Below are positions 56,451 to 64,000 of a stretch of DNA of 64,000 nt, in pieces. Within the stretch, counting starts at the first letter, position 1. The number at the start of each line of letters is the position of its first letter. This DNA is from an uncultured Erythrobacter sp. (GTDB lineage Bacteria > Pseudomonadota > Alphaproteobacteria > Sphingomonadales > Sphingomonadaceae). The position numbers and the translations under genes are program-made. Location of the stretch: positions 186,001 through 250,000 of the forward strand of contig CANLVN010000002.1 in assembly GCA_947494705.1 (NCBI GenBank), written 5' to 3'. The notes below the pieces were generated by a model. The model was not told where the DNA came from. It searched no databases and saw only the letters and a program-made list of their open reading frames with translations.

Positions 56451-57295
56451 GCTTCGAGGCCTGGATCGGGCGCGAAAGCCGGGCGACCGACCGCCTCGAC
56501 GAGGCGCTGGCGGCGCGTTGGCTGGCGACCTTCGACCTTCCAGCACCCAGCCCCGCGATCATGCCGCAGGGCATCCACTTCGCGCTGTGCACCCCCGAGG
56601 CGGCGACCGCCATGCTCGGCAGGGATGGCCATCCCGCGCGCGACGATACCGAGGACAGCTTCTTCCCCCCGATCGACTTGCCCCGCCGCATGTGGGCATC
56701 GAGCGCCATCGAATTCCGCGCGCCACTCGCGATCGGCGCGACAATCCTGCGGACCAGCCGCATAGTCTCCATCGATGAAAAGAAGGGCTCGACCGGCAAG
56801 CTCGGTTTCGTCGATGTCGCGCACGAGACGCACGCGGACGGTCAGCTCGCCGTGGTCGAGACCCAGACGCTGGTCTATCGCGATGCTGCCGACGCCGATG
56901 CTCCGTTGAGCCCGCCCGAACCGGGCGAGGAGCGGTTCGCCAAGTCGGCATGGGACACGCATACGGCGCTCACGCCCTCGACACCGCTGCTCTTCCGCTA
57001 TTCCGCACTGACCTTCAACACCCACCGCATCCATTACGACGCGCCCTATGCGCGCGGAGAGGAGCGGTATCGCGGGCTGGTGGTGCATGGGCCGTTGATG
57101 GCCAGCCTGCTGCTGCAACTCGCCGCGCGCGAGCTGGGTGAGAACCGGGTGCGGCAATTCACCTTCCGCGCCATGTCGCCAGCCATAGCGGGGGACCTGC
57201 TGCATCTCGCCATGCGCAAAAGCGAGGACGGATACGAGCTTGGCACCTTCGCTATGGACGGGCGGCAAATCCTGAAAGCAAACGCCAGGCTCTAG
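56447..57295 (+). CDS. HTD2/mesaconyl-C4-CoA hydratase-like hot-dog dehydratase
   Basis: Protein of 282 residues from a TTG start overlapping the thiolase stop. The N-terminal half resembles a FAS1-like dehydratase domain; the C-terminal half has HRIHYDAPYARG followed by GLVVHGPLMASLLLQL, the HTD2/mesaconyl-C4-CoA hydratase signature with the His of VHGP. It probably hydrates or dehydrates an acyl-CoA beside the cluster's dehydrogenase and thiolase. Its TAG stop overlaps the convergent hydrolase's stop in the shared palindrome CTAG (57292-57295). Confidence 0.85.
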   Translation: MSFEAWIGRESRATDRLDEALAARWLATFDLPAPSPAIMPQGIHFALCTPEAATAMLGRDGHPARDDTEDSFFPPIDLPRRMWASSAIEFRAPLAIGATILRTSRIVSIDEKKGSTGKLGFVDVAHETHADGQLAVVETQTLVYRDAADADAPLSPPEPGEERFAKSAWDTHTALTPSTPLLFRYSALTFNTHRIHYDAPYARGEERYRGLVVHGPLMASLLLQLAARELGENRVRQFTFRAMSPAIAGDLLHLAMRKSEDGYELGTFAMDGRQILKANARL

Positions 57296-58263
57296 TCGCC
57301 GGATGAGGCCATGAAAGCTGTGATCGCTTCAACCAGTTCTGGATGGACCGGGATGGAGGGGTCGGAATAGACCTTCATATTGGCTGCGCGCCCCTCGCCC
57401 TCGACCGGCTTTAGAACGTGGTTCATGTCCTCGATCACCACCAGTTTTGAATCGGGTTGTCCGGCCGCGAGAGCCTCGGCATCGGCAACGGGCGTTTGTA
57501 TGTCCTTCCCCCCCGAAACGATCAGCATCGGCAATTTAACCGCACCTGCCATTTCAGCCGGATTGCGCGCAAACATGTCGATGAGGTAGCCCTGAACAGC
57601 CGGGTTGAAGAGACCCATCAGGCCGGGATGCATCCCTTCCGTACTCACCCGCTCGCCCGCTTCCAGGCGTTCGAGTGCGGCCATGGCTTCATCCAGGATG
57701 ACGGCATTGGCGGGATTGGACCGCAGCTGTTCGCGGATCGTATCGGCCAGCGGACGGCCGGCCGAAGCAACGAGCAGGACGCCACAAATGTCTTCGGGTG
57801 GTTGGCCCTCCACGGCTTGTGCGGCTTCGAGTGCGATAAGCCCGCCTTCGCTATGGCCCATCACCCATACGCAATCCGCGCCTGTTTTCTGGCGGGCGAC
57901 GCGGGCCCAGGCGTGGACATCGTCAGCGTAGCCCGCGACCGTAACGTCATTCGGGTCGGGAATTGCCGCCTTGCTGGCAAACATACCCCGCTTGTCGACG
58001 CGGAGTGTACCGATGCCCCGCGTCGCCAGCGCTTCGGCAAGCAGCCGATAGCTCGCGGCGCTCACGCCCATGGGATTGTTGCCGTCGCGGTCAGTCGGTC
58101 CCGAACCGGGAATAATGAGAACTACGGGTTGGCCTGCTGCAGGCGGGATAAGGGTGCCTGCGAGCTCGCCTTCGGGGCCAAGAGCAGTGACTTCCATGGA
58201 TTCTCTCGCACATGAAGTGGAGGCGAGGCTCAGGGCGATCAGTGTGGCAATCATTTTCATCAT
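57292..58263 (-). CDS. Alpha/beta hydrolase, lipoprotein
   Basis: Hydrolase of 323 residues with a short signal peptide and lipobox STSC (Cys18). The alpha/beta fold shows GSGPTDRDGNN (oxyanion region), nucleophile Ser in VMGHSEGGLIALEAAQ, an acidic residue in SGGKDIQTP and catalytic His in DMNHVLKPV. The substrate is unknown. The start is ATG 58263 in an ATGATG pair, 1 bp after the TGA of the RHH gene. It converges on the hydratase-like gene, sharing a CTAG. Confidence 0.87.
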   Translation of the reverse strand: MMKMIATLIALSLASTSCARESMEVTALGPEGELAGTLIPPAAGQPVVLIIPGSGPTDRDGNNPMGVSAASYRLLAEALATRGIGTLRVDKRGMFASKAAIPDPNDVTVAGYADDVHAWARVARQKTGADCVWVMGHSEGGLIALEAAQAVEGQPPEDICGVLLVASAGRPLADTIREQLRSNPANAVILDEAMAALERLEAGERVSTEGMHPGLMGLFNPAVQGYLIDMFARNPAEMAGAVKLPMLIVSGGKDIQTPVADAEALAAGQPDSKLVVIEDMNHVLKPVEGEGRAANMKVYSDPSIPVHPELVEAITAFMASSGD

Positions 58264-58264
58264 C

Positions 58265-58480
58265 TCATTCCTTCTTGGGCGGACGCCCGCGCCGGGGCGG
58301 CTTGCTGTGTTCAACTTCGATCCCGCGCCGGCTCAATGCCTCGCGCAGCAACATCTCGATCTGCGCATTGGATGATCGCAGTTCCGCACCCGCCAGCCGC
58401 TCGACTGCGGCGTGAACCGCCGGATCAAGCCGCAGGGCAAAGGCTTTCTTTGCCGGAGTCCTTTTGGGGGGCGCAGCCAT
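58265..58480 (-). CDS. Ribbon-helix-helix DNA-binding protein
   Basis: Protein of 71 residues with an Arc/CopG-type fold: KKAFALRLDPAVHAAVERLAGAELRSSNAQIEMLLREALSRRG, where FALRLDP is the DNA-contacting strand, plus a basic Pro-rich tail ending GRPPKKE. The ATG at 58480 has GAGGAGG five bases upstream. It lies 21 bp after the SPFH gene and directly before the hydrolase gene, so all three probably share a transcript. It could bind the 30-bp inverted repeat at 59446; this is inference. No toxin gene is beside it. Confidence 0.87.
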   Translation of the reverse strand: MAAPPKRTPAKKAFALRLDPAVHAAVERLAGAELRSSNAQIEMLLREALSRRGIEVEHSKPPRRGRPPKKE

Positions 58481-58501
58481 GGCTGCCTCCTCGGGGTTTG
58501 C

Positions 58502-59419
58502 TTACTGGTAGAGCGTGCCGGTATTGACCACCGGGTGCGCTTCGCGGTCGCCGCACAGGACCACCATGAGATTCGAAACCATCGCCGCGCGACGTTCGTC
58601 GTCGAGTTCCACGATGCCATCGTCGGATAGCTTGGTGAGCGCATCTTCGACCATGCCGACCGCACCGATCACCACCTTCTGTCGAGCAGCAATCACCGCG
58701 TCCGCCTGCTGGCGGCGCAGCATCGCTCCGGCAATTTCGGGGGCGTAGGCAAGGTGGGTGAGGCCCGCTTCGTCAACCTTGACGCCAGACACCATGAGAC
58801 GGTCGTTCAGTTCCTCGCGCAGTTCGCTATTGACCACGTCGGCGCTTCCGCGAAGGGTCGTCTGGTCTTCATCCGACATATCGTCATAAGGATGACGCGC
58901 GGCCACGGTGCGCAGGCCCGCCTCGATCTGGATGTTCACGAATTCCTTGAAATCGTCGACGTCGAACACCGCCTGCGCGGTGTCGGTGACGCGCCAGACG
59001 ACGTTGCAGGCGACCTCGATCGGGTTGCCGCGCAGGTCGTTGATCTTGACCCTTTCGGAGTGGATATTGTGCGCACGCACGCTCACCTTCTCCTTCATGA
59101 TCCAAGGCCACGTCCAGTGCAGTCCGTCCTTGCGCACGGTCCCGCGGTACTCGCCGAACAAGGTAAGCACGACCGCCTGGTTGGGCTGGATCATGAAGAA
59201 GCCGATGGCGAGGGTGACCACCGCGAGCAGGCCGACCACGAGCGTTCCCACGAACAGGAGCTTATCACCTCTGCTGGCTCCGTCGCCCGGTACGAGCTCG
59301 GAGGCCACCCAGACTCCCAGCACGGTAATGACCAGCGTCACCAGCAACATGAGGTAGCCGTTATAGGCCCTCCCCTGAGTCTCCTTGCTAGGCGTCATGG
59401 AAAGCGAGAATGCGGACAT
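58502..59419 (-). CDS. SPFH/Band 7 domain protein
   Basis: Membrane-anchored SPFH protein of 305 residues. Two hydrophobic helices lie at about residues 22-42 and 52-76, followed by the SPFH domain (about 78-250) with [29 protein letters not shown] and [22 protein letters not shown] residues and a C-terminal [21 protein letters not shown] helix (here [17 protein letters not shown]). Relatives form oligomeric membrane scaffolds that modulate proteases or lipid domains. The ATG at 59419 has AGGAGGG seven bases upstream. An AT-rich inverted repeat lies directly upstream of the gene. Confidence 0.92.
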   Translation of the reverse strand: MSAFSLSMTPSKETQGRAYNGYLMLLVTLVITVLGVWVASELVPGDGASRGDKLLFVGTLVVGLLAVVTLAIGFFMIQPNQAVVLTLFGEYRGTVRKDGLHWTWPWIMKEKVSVRAHNIHSERVKINDLRGNPIEVACNVVWRVTDTAQAVFDVDDFKEFVNIQIEAGLRTVAARHPYDDMSDEDQTTLRGSADVVNSELREELNDRLMVSGVKVDEAGLTHLAYAPEIAGAMLRRQQADAVIAARQKVVIGAVGMVEDALTKLSDDGIVELDDERRAAMVSNLMVVLCGDREAHPVVNTGTLYQ

Positions 59420-59445
59420 GATTTTTCCCTCCTGATCGAATCATG

Positions 59446-59475
59446 TGATATATTTATGATATCATATTTATATCA
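59446..59475. promoter_or_regulatory. Near-perfect 30-bp AT-rich inverted repeat upstream of SPFH/RHH genes
   Basis: Half-sites TGATATATTTATGAT (59446-59460) and ATCATATTTATATCA (59461-59475) match in 13 of 15 positions, with a perfect 10-bp centre ATGATATCAT. It is an AT-only-like island in GC-rich DNA, 27 bp before the SPFH start and in the 70-bp gap after ppk2. The position suits an operator overlapping the promoter, and the ribbon-helix-helix protein of the same transcript is an obvious candidate binder. No protein-binding evidence exists in the sequence itself. Confidence 0.6.
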
Positions 59476-59489
59476 GAAGTGGTCTGCAG

Positions 59490-60281
59490 TCAATCTCCGA
59501 GCGGGAATGGGGGTATCGGCTCCATTTCGCTATAGCTCTCCGCATGAGGTTCGTGGTCGAGGTCGGGAAAATCGATCGGCAGCGGTTCGACATGGGTGTC
59601 GGGCAGGCGATCGAGCAAGTCGCGGATCAGGGTCAGTCGGCCTCGCTTCTGATCGTTGAAATCCACCAGCGTCCAGGGGGCATATTTCGTATGCGTGGCG
59701 CGCAGCATCTCTTTGCGCGCCTCGGTATAGGCTTCGTATTTCTCGCGGGCAGCCAGGTCGACGGGGGAGAGTTTCCAGCGTTTTAGCGGATCTTCGAGCC
59801 GCTCGCGCAAGCGCTCTTCCTGTTTGTCCTGATCGGTGGTGAGCCAGTACTTGAACAGCAGAATACCGTCATCGGTGAGCATCTTCTCGAATATGGGAGC
59901 GGCCTTCAGAAACGCTTCGGCCTGCTCTTCGCTGCAATAGCCCATCACCCGCTCCACCCCCGCGCGGTTGTACCAGCTGCGGTCGAAGAGCACGATCTCG
60001 CCTGCATGCGGCAAGTGCCCGACATAGCGCTGGAAGTACCATTGCGTCTGCTCATCTTCGCTCGGCTTGGACAGCGCGACGGTGCGGCATTGGCGTGGGT
60101 TGAGCTTGTCGCGCACCGCCCGGATCGCCCCGCCCTTGCCAGCGGTATCGCGCCCTTCGAAGATCACCACGATCCGCGCTCCGGTCGTCCTTGCCCAACG
60201 CGCCATCCCGACCAGTTCCTCGGTCATCGGATCCAGCAGTTTGCGGTATTCCTTGCCCTTCAGCCCCATGCGCCACTCCAT
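59490..60281 (-). CDS. ppk2: Polyphosphate kinase 2
   Basis: Single-domain PPK2 of 263 residues that uses polyphosphate to phosphorylate nucleotides (or the reverse). Walker A is FEGRDTAGKGGA near residues 41-52, lid region FDRSWYNRAGVERVMGYC near 99, and a later RWKLSPVDLAAREKYEAYTEAR. The lengths and motifs fit class I PPK2; nucleotide preference (ADP or GDP) is not clear. The ATG is at 60281 or 60269. It is divergent from phhA by 42 bp, across the 10-bp palindrome TTGTTAACAA (60285-60294). With pstS and alkaline phosphatase it forms part of the phosphate theme. Confidence 0.93.
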   Translation of the reverse strand: MEWRMGLKGKEYRKLLDPMTEELVGMARWARTTGARIVVIFEGRDTAGKGGAIRAVRDKLNPRQCRTVALSKPSEDEQTQWYFQRYVGHLPHAGEIVLFDRSWYNRAGVERVMGYCSEEQAEAFLKAAPIFEKMLTDDGILLFKYWLTTDQDKQEERLRERLEDPLKRWKLSPVDLAAREKYEAYTEARKEMLRATHTKYAPWTLVDFNDQKRGRLTLIRDLLDRLPDTHVEPLPIDFPDLDHEPHAESYSEMEPIPPFPLGD

Positions 60282-60284
60282 CGG

Positions 60285-60294
60285 TTGTTAACAA
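60285..60294. promoter_or_regulatory. 10-bp palindrome TTGTTAACAA between divergent ppk2 and phhA
   Basis: Perfect inverted repeat in the 42-bp gap between two divergent starts, the only place for both promoters to be controlled. No known regulator motif is assigned. A short palindrome can arise by chance, so confidence is low. Confidence 0.3.
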
Positions 60295-60323
60295 TTGGCG
60301 ATGCTAGTACTATCTTGATCGTC

Positions 60324-61262
60324 ATGGCCACTCTTGCCGAACCCAATACCGATTTCAGCCAACTCCCCGAGCTGCCCGACGACGTATTCACAGCGCCGCT
60401 CAAACGCCCTGCGCATCTGGGCGAGGACTGGCTCGAGCCTGCTCAAACCGATTACAGTTCTGAAGATCACGCGGTCTGGAACGATCTGTTCGCGCGCCAG
60501 ATGGACGTGCTGCCGGGGCGTGCGGCGAGTGCTTTCCTGGCCGGACTGGACAAGCTCGACCTGTCGCGCGGGGGGATTCCCAAATTTGAGGTGCTTTCGG
60601 AAGAGCTGAACAAGCTGACCGGGTGGAGCGTGGTGCCGGTCCCGATGCTGATCCCCGATCACGTCTTCTTCTGGCATCTCGCCAATCGCCGTTTTCCTGC
60701 GGGCAATTTCATCCGCACGCGTGAGACTTTCGATTACATCCAGGAGCCCGACGTCTTCCATGACGTTTTCGGTCACGTGCCGATGCTCACCGACCCGGTC
60801 TATGCAGATTACATGCAGGAATATGGCCGCGCCGGGTGGAAGGCGATGCGTTACAATCGGCTCAAAGCGCTGGGCGCGCTATACTGGTATACGGTCGAAT
60901 TCGGACTGATTGAGGAAGAGGAAGGCATTCGCGCCTATGGTGCGGGTATTCTTTCAGGCCCGACCGAGGCGCGATTTGCGGTGGAGGCGAAAAGTCCCAA
61001 TCGCATCATGCTCAATGTCGACCGGGTGATGCGGACCGATTACGTCATCAGCGACCTGCAACCGACCTATTTCGTGATCGAAAGCTTCGAGGACCTGTAC
61101 CGTCAGACGGTGACTCGCGATTTCGACAAGCTCTATCGCAGCCTCGCGCCGGGCTTTACCTACGCAAATTCCGCAGTGATCGATGTCGATTATGTGGTGA
61201 ACCGCGGAACGCAGGAATATCATCTGCGTGGGGGACGCGGCAGCGGTGCCGAAGCTGTTTGA
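60324..61262 (+). CDS. phhA: Phenylalanine 4-monooxygenase
   Basis: Tetrahydropterin-dependent iron enzyme of 312 residues that converts phenylalanine to tyrosine, the first step of phenylalanine breakdown. The 2-His-1-carboxylate iron ligands are His146 and His151 in PDVFHDVFGHVPML and Glu192 in YWYTVEFGLIEE. The length matches bacterial PhhA without a regulatory ACT domain. The ATG at 60324 is chosen; the open frame back to 60006 is the ppk2 antisense. No pterin-recycling gene is adjacent. Confidence 0.95.
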   Translation: MATLAEPNTDFSQLPELPDDVFTAPLKRPAHLGEDWLEPAQTDYSSEDHAVWNDLFARQMDVLPGRAASAFLAGLDKLDLSRGGIPKFEVLSEELNKLTGWSVVPVPMLIPDHVFFWHLANRRFPAGNFIRTRETFDYIQEPDVFHDVFGHVPMLTDPVYADYMQEYGRAGWKAMRYNRLKALGALYWYTVEFGLIEEEEGIRAYGAGILSGPTEARFAVEAKSPNRIMLNVDRVMRTDYVISDLQPTYFVIESFEDLYRQTVTRDFDKLYRSLAPGFTYANSAVIDVDYVVNRGTQEYHLRGGRGSGAEAV

Positions 61263-61265
61263 GTC

Positions 61266-61523
61266 CTAGGCCTGGGCGCTGCGATTTGCGAACAGCTGAT
61301 AGGCGACGAGAGCAAGAACGCTTCCCGCAACCGCAGCAATCAGCGCCCAGGCGGTCAGTCCGCCCAAGATCGTTCCCGAATTGACGAGCAGGCCTATGAC
61401 CAGGCTGGCCGCGACTCCTATGCCCATCTGGCGCAGGATCGCTCCCGGCTCTTCGGCGCGTGTAATCACGGAAGAAAGCCAGCCGAAGCTTGCGCCGATC
61501 AAGATCAATAAAATTAAAGCCAT
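61266..61523 (-). CDS. GlsB/YeaQ/YmgE-family small membrane protein
   Basis: Protein of 85 residues with three hydrophobic helices (MALILLILIGASFGWLSSVI, GIGVAASLVIGLLV, ALIAAVAGSVLALVAYQLF). This is the transglycosylase-associated (GlsB/YeaQ/YmgE) family, small stress-related inner-membrane proteins without established activity. I chose the ATG at 61523; the longer frame to 61745 is under uppP. It lies 74 bp after the uppP stop on the same strand and 3 bp before the convergent phhA stop. Confidence 0.83.
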   Translation of the reverse strand: MALILLILIGASFGWLSSVITRAEEPGAILRQMGIGVAASLVIGLLVNSGTILGGLTAWALIAAVAGSVLALVAYQLFANRSAQA

Positions 61524-61597
61524 GACGTCAGAGAAATGTCCGGTTGGAGAGGTCGCAATATGAAACTCAGCAAGCCGGGTCTTGGTTCCAAAAAGCT

Positions 61598-62455
61598 CTA
61601 GAAGAAATAGAACAGGGCGCATCCCATCGCCACGCGGTAGATCACGAAAACGAGCATAGAGGCGCGTTTGAGGAAGTTCATGAGGAACGCCATTGTGGCG
61701 AAGGCCGCGATGAAGGTCAGCACGCCTGCGATCAAGGCATCCCACGCCAATGTCGTTCCCGCTTCGAAGATTTCAGGGACGATCAGGACACCGGCGCCGG
61801 CGACCGCGGGGATTGATAGCAGGAAAGAGAACCGCGCAGCCTCGACCCGCTTGAAGCCGAGAAAACGCGCAGCGGTCATCGTGACGCCTGAACGGCTGGT
61901 CCCCGGAATGATCGCCAGTGCCTGGGCGATGCCGACGATCAGGCCATCGCGCCAGGTCATGTCTTCGAAATTCTTGATCTCGCGGCCGACCCGGTCGGCG
62001 ATGCCGAGCAGGATGCCGTAGAAAATCAGGTTGAACGCGATGAGATCGGTGAACCGGATCGAGGCCATCAGGTCGCCGTCCACAACGGTAATGCCGAAGA
62101 AGGTTTCGGCCAATGAGTTGAAAAGCCCCAGCTTGATCGAAAGGCCGAATGCAACCGCAGGGATGGTGCCGAGCACGATCCACCACAACAGCCGCCGCTC
62201 CGCCGGAGCCTCGGGCCGGTTGGCACCGATGCCGATCGTCGCGAACCCACCACGCGCGAGAACCACCACGTCCTTGAAGAAATAGACCATGATCGCGAGC
62301 AGCGACCCGACATGCACCGCGACATCGATCAGCGGCCCCTGATCGGAGAAATCGGTCAGATAGGGAATGAGGATCAAATGACCCGACGAGGAGATCGGCA
62401 GGAATTCGGTGATCCCCTGAACGATCGCGATAATGAGGAGCTGCAAAAACGTCAT
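61598..62455 (-). CDS. uppP: Undecaprenyl-diphosphate phosphatase
   Basis: Membrane phosphatase (BacA/UppP family) of 285 residues that regenerates undecaprenyl phosphate for cell-wall synthesis and gives bacitracin tolerance. The EFLPISSSGHLILIP motif is at residues about 17-31 and the second motif is PGTSRSGVTMTAARFLG; about eight helices are visible. The ATG at 62455 (start MTFLQLL) lies in the 3' arm of a 12-bp hairpin, with its likely AGAGG ribosome site in the loop. The first codons also supply a T run, so the hairpin resembles a terminator for the upstream M13 gene. Confidence 0.95.
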   Translation of the reverse strand: MTFLQLLIIAIVQGITEFLPISSSGHLILIPYLTDFSDQGPLIDVAVHVGSLLAIMVYFFKDVVVLARGGFATIGIGANRPEAPAERRLLWWIVLGTIPAVAFGLSIKLGLFNSLAETFFGITVVDGDLMASIRFTDLIAFNLIFYGILLGIADRVGREIKNFEDMTWRDGLIVGIAQALAIIPGTSRSGVTMTAARFLGFKRVEAARFSFLLSIPAVAGAGVLIVPEIFEAGTTLAWDALIAGVLTFIAAFATMAFLMNFLKRASMLVFVIYRVAMGCALFYFF

Positions 62456-62488
62456 GACCCGCGCCTCTTGGAGGAAGCGCGGGTCATG
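62453..62488 (-). promoter_or_regulatory. 12-bp hairpin enclosing the uppP ribosome site and start codon
   Basis: Arms CATGACCCGCGC (62453-62464) and GCGCGGGTCATG (62477-62488) are perfect complements; the 12-base loop is 62465-62476. On the minus strand the structure is followed by ACGTTTTTG. The uppP ATG lies at the base of the stem, and AGAGG in the loop is nine bases before it. It may terminate M13-peptidase transcripts, hold uppP translation in check, or both. A direct repeat AATTGCCAT (62491-62499 and 62503-62511) lies just upstream. Confidence 0.6.
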
Positions 62489-62528
62489 TCAATTGCCATT
62501 CGAATTGCCATCATCGGCGAGCTTCAGA

Positions 62529-64000
62529 TCACCAGATGCTCACGCGGTCTTCGGGCGGCAGGTACAGCACATCGTCTTCGGTGACATTGAACGCGTCGTA
62601 CCATGCATCGATGTGCCGCACCGCATTGTTGAGACGGAATTCGCTAGGCGGGTGGTTGGCGGTCATCACACGGTTGCGCAGGCTTTCCTCACGCTCCATC
62701 CCGCGCCAGATCTGGGCGAAGCCGAGGAAGAACCGCTGGTCGCCGGTCAGGCCGTCAATCACCGGAGCTTCTTCGCCATTGAGGCTCATCTTGTAGGCAC
62801 GGTAAGCCATTTGAATGCCGACCACGTCGCCAAGGGTCTCGCCCATCGACTGACCCGCGCGCAGGCAGACCGGCCCTTCGGGGCTGTCTACGGGGCAGTA
62901 GCTTTCGATAAATTCACCCATCTGCCGGGTGAATTCGACGAAGCCCTCGCGATCTTCATCCTGCCACCAGTTGCGCAGAGTACCGGTCGCGTCGAATTGC
63001 GAGCCCTGATCGTCATAGCCGTGGCCAATCTCGTGACCGATCACAGCACCAATCCCGCCATAATTCACTGCCGGGTCCGCTTCTGCGTTGAAGAACGGCG
63101 GCTGCAGGATCGCAGCAGGGAAGACGATGCGGTTGGTGAGCGGCGAGTAATAGGCGTTCACGGTCTGTGGAGTCATGCCCCACTCGCTCGGATCGACTTT
63201 CTCGTCGAGGCGCGAGCGCATTTCGGCATCCCACCATTTTGCGACCGACATTGAATTGGCAACGGGATCGTCGGCAGTGATGGTCATGCCGTCATAGGTC
63301 TTGAACTCGTCGGGATAGCCGATCATCGGAACAAAGCCGTTCAGCTTCGCCCGCGCTTCCTCGATGGTGGCCGCGGTCATCCAGTCATTGTTGTCGAGCG
63401 CCTCGTTCATCGACTTCGTCAGATTGCCGACAAGCTCGTCCATCCGGGCCTTGCTCTCTGACGGGAAGTATTCCGCCACGTAGAGCGCGCCAAGCTGCTC
63501 GCCGATTGTGCCCTCGACCGCCGCGATTGCGCGTTTCCAGCGCTGCTGCTGCTCTTCCTGGCCGTTGATCGTCTTGCCGTAGAAATCGAAGCTCGCCTGA
63601 TCGAGGTCGCTGCGAAGGACCGGAGCGTAGGAATTGAGCATGCTCTTGGCCATGTAGGCCTTGAGTGTTGCGAGCGGGGTTTCGGTCAGAAGCTCCATCA
63701 TCGCGGGCAGGCCGCCACCGATCATATCGAGCTGTTCCTGAGTCAGCTCCATGTCTTCGATCTCTTCGTCGGTCGGAGGCAGCTGGCGCGCAAGAAAGCG
63801 CTCCTGGCCGGTTAGCTGCGAGGCTTCGAGCACCGCCTGGATCGGGAAATCACCCGCCATCTCGGTCAGCTCTTGAGCGCTGAGCACATTATAGGTCAGC
63901 TGCGGCATGCGCAGAACCGGGCGCGCCCATTCGAGCGCGGCGACCTTGGCTTCGAAAGCATAGACAGCTTCAGCGGCGCCGCTCGCGTCCTGGTAGCCCG
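62529..64000 (-). CDS. M13-family zinc metallopeptidase (5' end outside window)
   Basis: Neprilysin-like peptidase (PepO/M13), C-terminal 490 residues in the window; the frame stays open past an internal ATG at 63908 to the edge, so the start is outside. The zinc motif HEIGHGYDDQG is followed by the downstream Glu motif ETLGDVVGIQMAYRAY, and NAYYSPLTNRIVFPAAIL is the substrate-binding NAYYS motif. The C-terminus ends DRVSIW; the usual CxxW is replaced by VSIW. It cleaves peptides in the periplasm or outside the cell; a signal peptide cannot be checked here. Confidence 0.93.
   Translation of the reverse strand, partial: GYQDASGAAEAVYAFEAKVAALEWARPVLRMPQLTYNVLSAQELTEMAGDFPIQAVLEASQLTGQERFLARQLPPTDEEIEDMELTQEQLDMIGGGLPAMMELLTETPLATLKAYMAKSMLNSYAPVLRSDLDQASFDFYGKTINGQEEQQQRWKRAIAAVEGTIGEQLGALYVAEYFPSESKARMDELVGNLTKSMNEALDNNDWMTAATIEEARAKLNGFVPMIGYPDEFKTYDGMTITADDPVANSMSVAKWWDAEMRSRLDEKVDPSEWGMTPQTVNAYYSPLTNRIVFPAAILQPPFFNAEADPAVNYGGIGAVIGHEIGHGYDDQGSQFDATGTLRNWWQDEDREGFVEFTRQMGEFIESYCPVDSPEGPVCLRAGQSMGETLGDVVGIQMAYRAYKMSLNGEEAPVIDGLTGDQRFFLGFAQIWRGMEREESLRNRVMTANHPPSEFRLNNAVRHIDAWYDAFNVTEDDVLYLPPEDRVSIW

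Overview
The window is GC-rich, densely coded chromosomal DNA from an alphaproteobacterium. The gene families fit Sphingomonadales, most likely an Erythrobacteraceae member: a sphingomonad-style TonB-dependent receptor, many acyl-CoA enzymes, phenylalanine hydroxylase, an SPFH protein paired with a ribbon-helix-helix protein, and an lgt-midA pair. This placement is inferred from gene content; no rRNA or other taxonomic marker was compared. I see no rRNA or tRNA gene, CRISPR array, insertion sequence, integrase or plasmid gene, so this looks like core genome rather than a mobile island.

Layout. 1-3 kb: a truncated acyl-CoA synthetase, a secreted PIG-L-type deacetylase and a ZIP-like metal transporter. 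3-9 kb: gyrB, an AI-2E-family membrane protein and an M50-like protein in a row, then a TetR-type regulator and an acyltransferase. 9-13 kb (minus strand): a compact leucine-catabolism operon (isovaleryl-CoA dehydrogenase, small membrane protein, 15-codon mini-ORF, PhnA-like protein, methylcrotonyl-CoA carboxylase beta subunit, NTF2-like protein). 13-16 kb: a lipoprotein and an osmoprotectant-type ABC system with permease and binding protein fused. 16-19.5 kb: a DUF2147 protein, a MidA-type methyltransferase carrying a 337-residue Ala/Lys/Glu helix, and lgt. 19.7-27 kb: AMP-dependent ligase, glnD and a TonB-dependent receptor. 27-31 kb: a hypothetical gene, a YggS-type PLP protein, a ThiE-like protein and ftsK. 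31-38 kb: pstS with a candidate PHO box, a thioesterase, an S9 oligopeptidase, an X-Pro aminopeptidase and a VOC protein. 38-46 kb: an EF-hand protein followed by a two-component system, a HerA-like ATPase, a pabB-pabC fusion, a pseudouridine synthase, arfB and rpmG. 46-51 kb: a lolA homologue, a candidate sRNA, an alkaline phosphatase, xth, ribA with a degenerate RibB-like N-terminus, and a GNAT enzyme. 51-57 kb: a beta-helix protein, two lipoproteins and a four-gene acyl-CoA cluster. 57-64 kb: a hydrolase, RHH protein and SPFH protein behind a near-perfect 30-bp inverted repeat, then ppk2, phhA, a GlsB-like protein, uppP under an unusual start-codon hairpin, and a truncated M13 metallopeptidase.

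Common themes are acyl-CoA and branched-chain catabolism, phosphate handling (pstS, alkaline phosphatase, ppk2) and envelope biogenesis (lgt, lolA, uppP). Genes are very tightly packed: ATGA, TTGA and TAATG stop-start overlaps are common, TTG starts are frequent, and two convergent gene pairs end on one shared CTAG. The most unusual features are the helix-methyltransferase fusion at 16.4-18.7 kb, the sRNA candidate at 46.9-47.04 kb, the start-codon hairpin at 62.45 kb, the 30-bp operator-like palindrome at 59.45 kb and the EF-hand/two-component operon at 38-41 kb.
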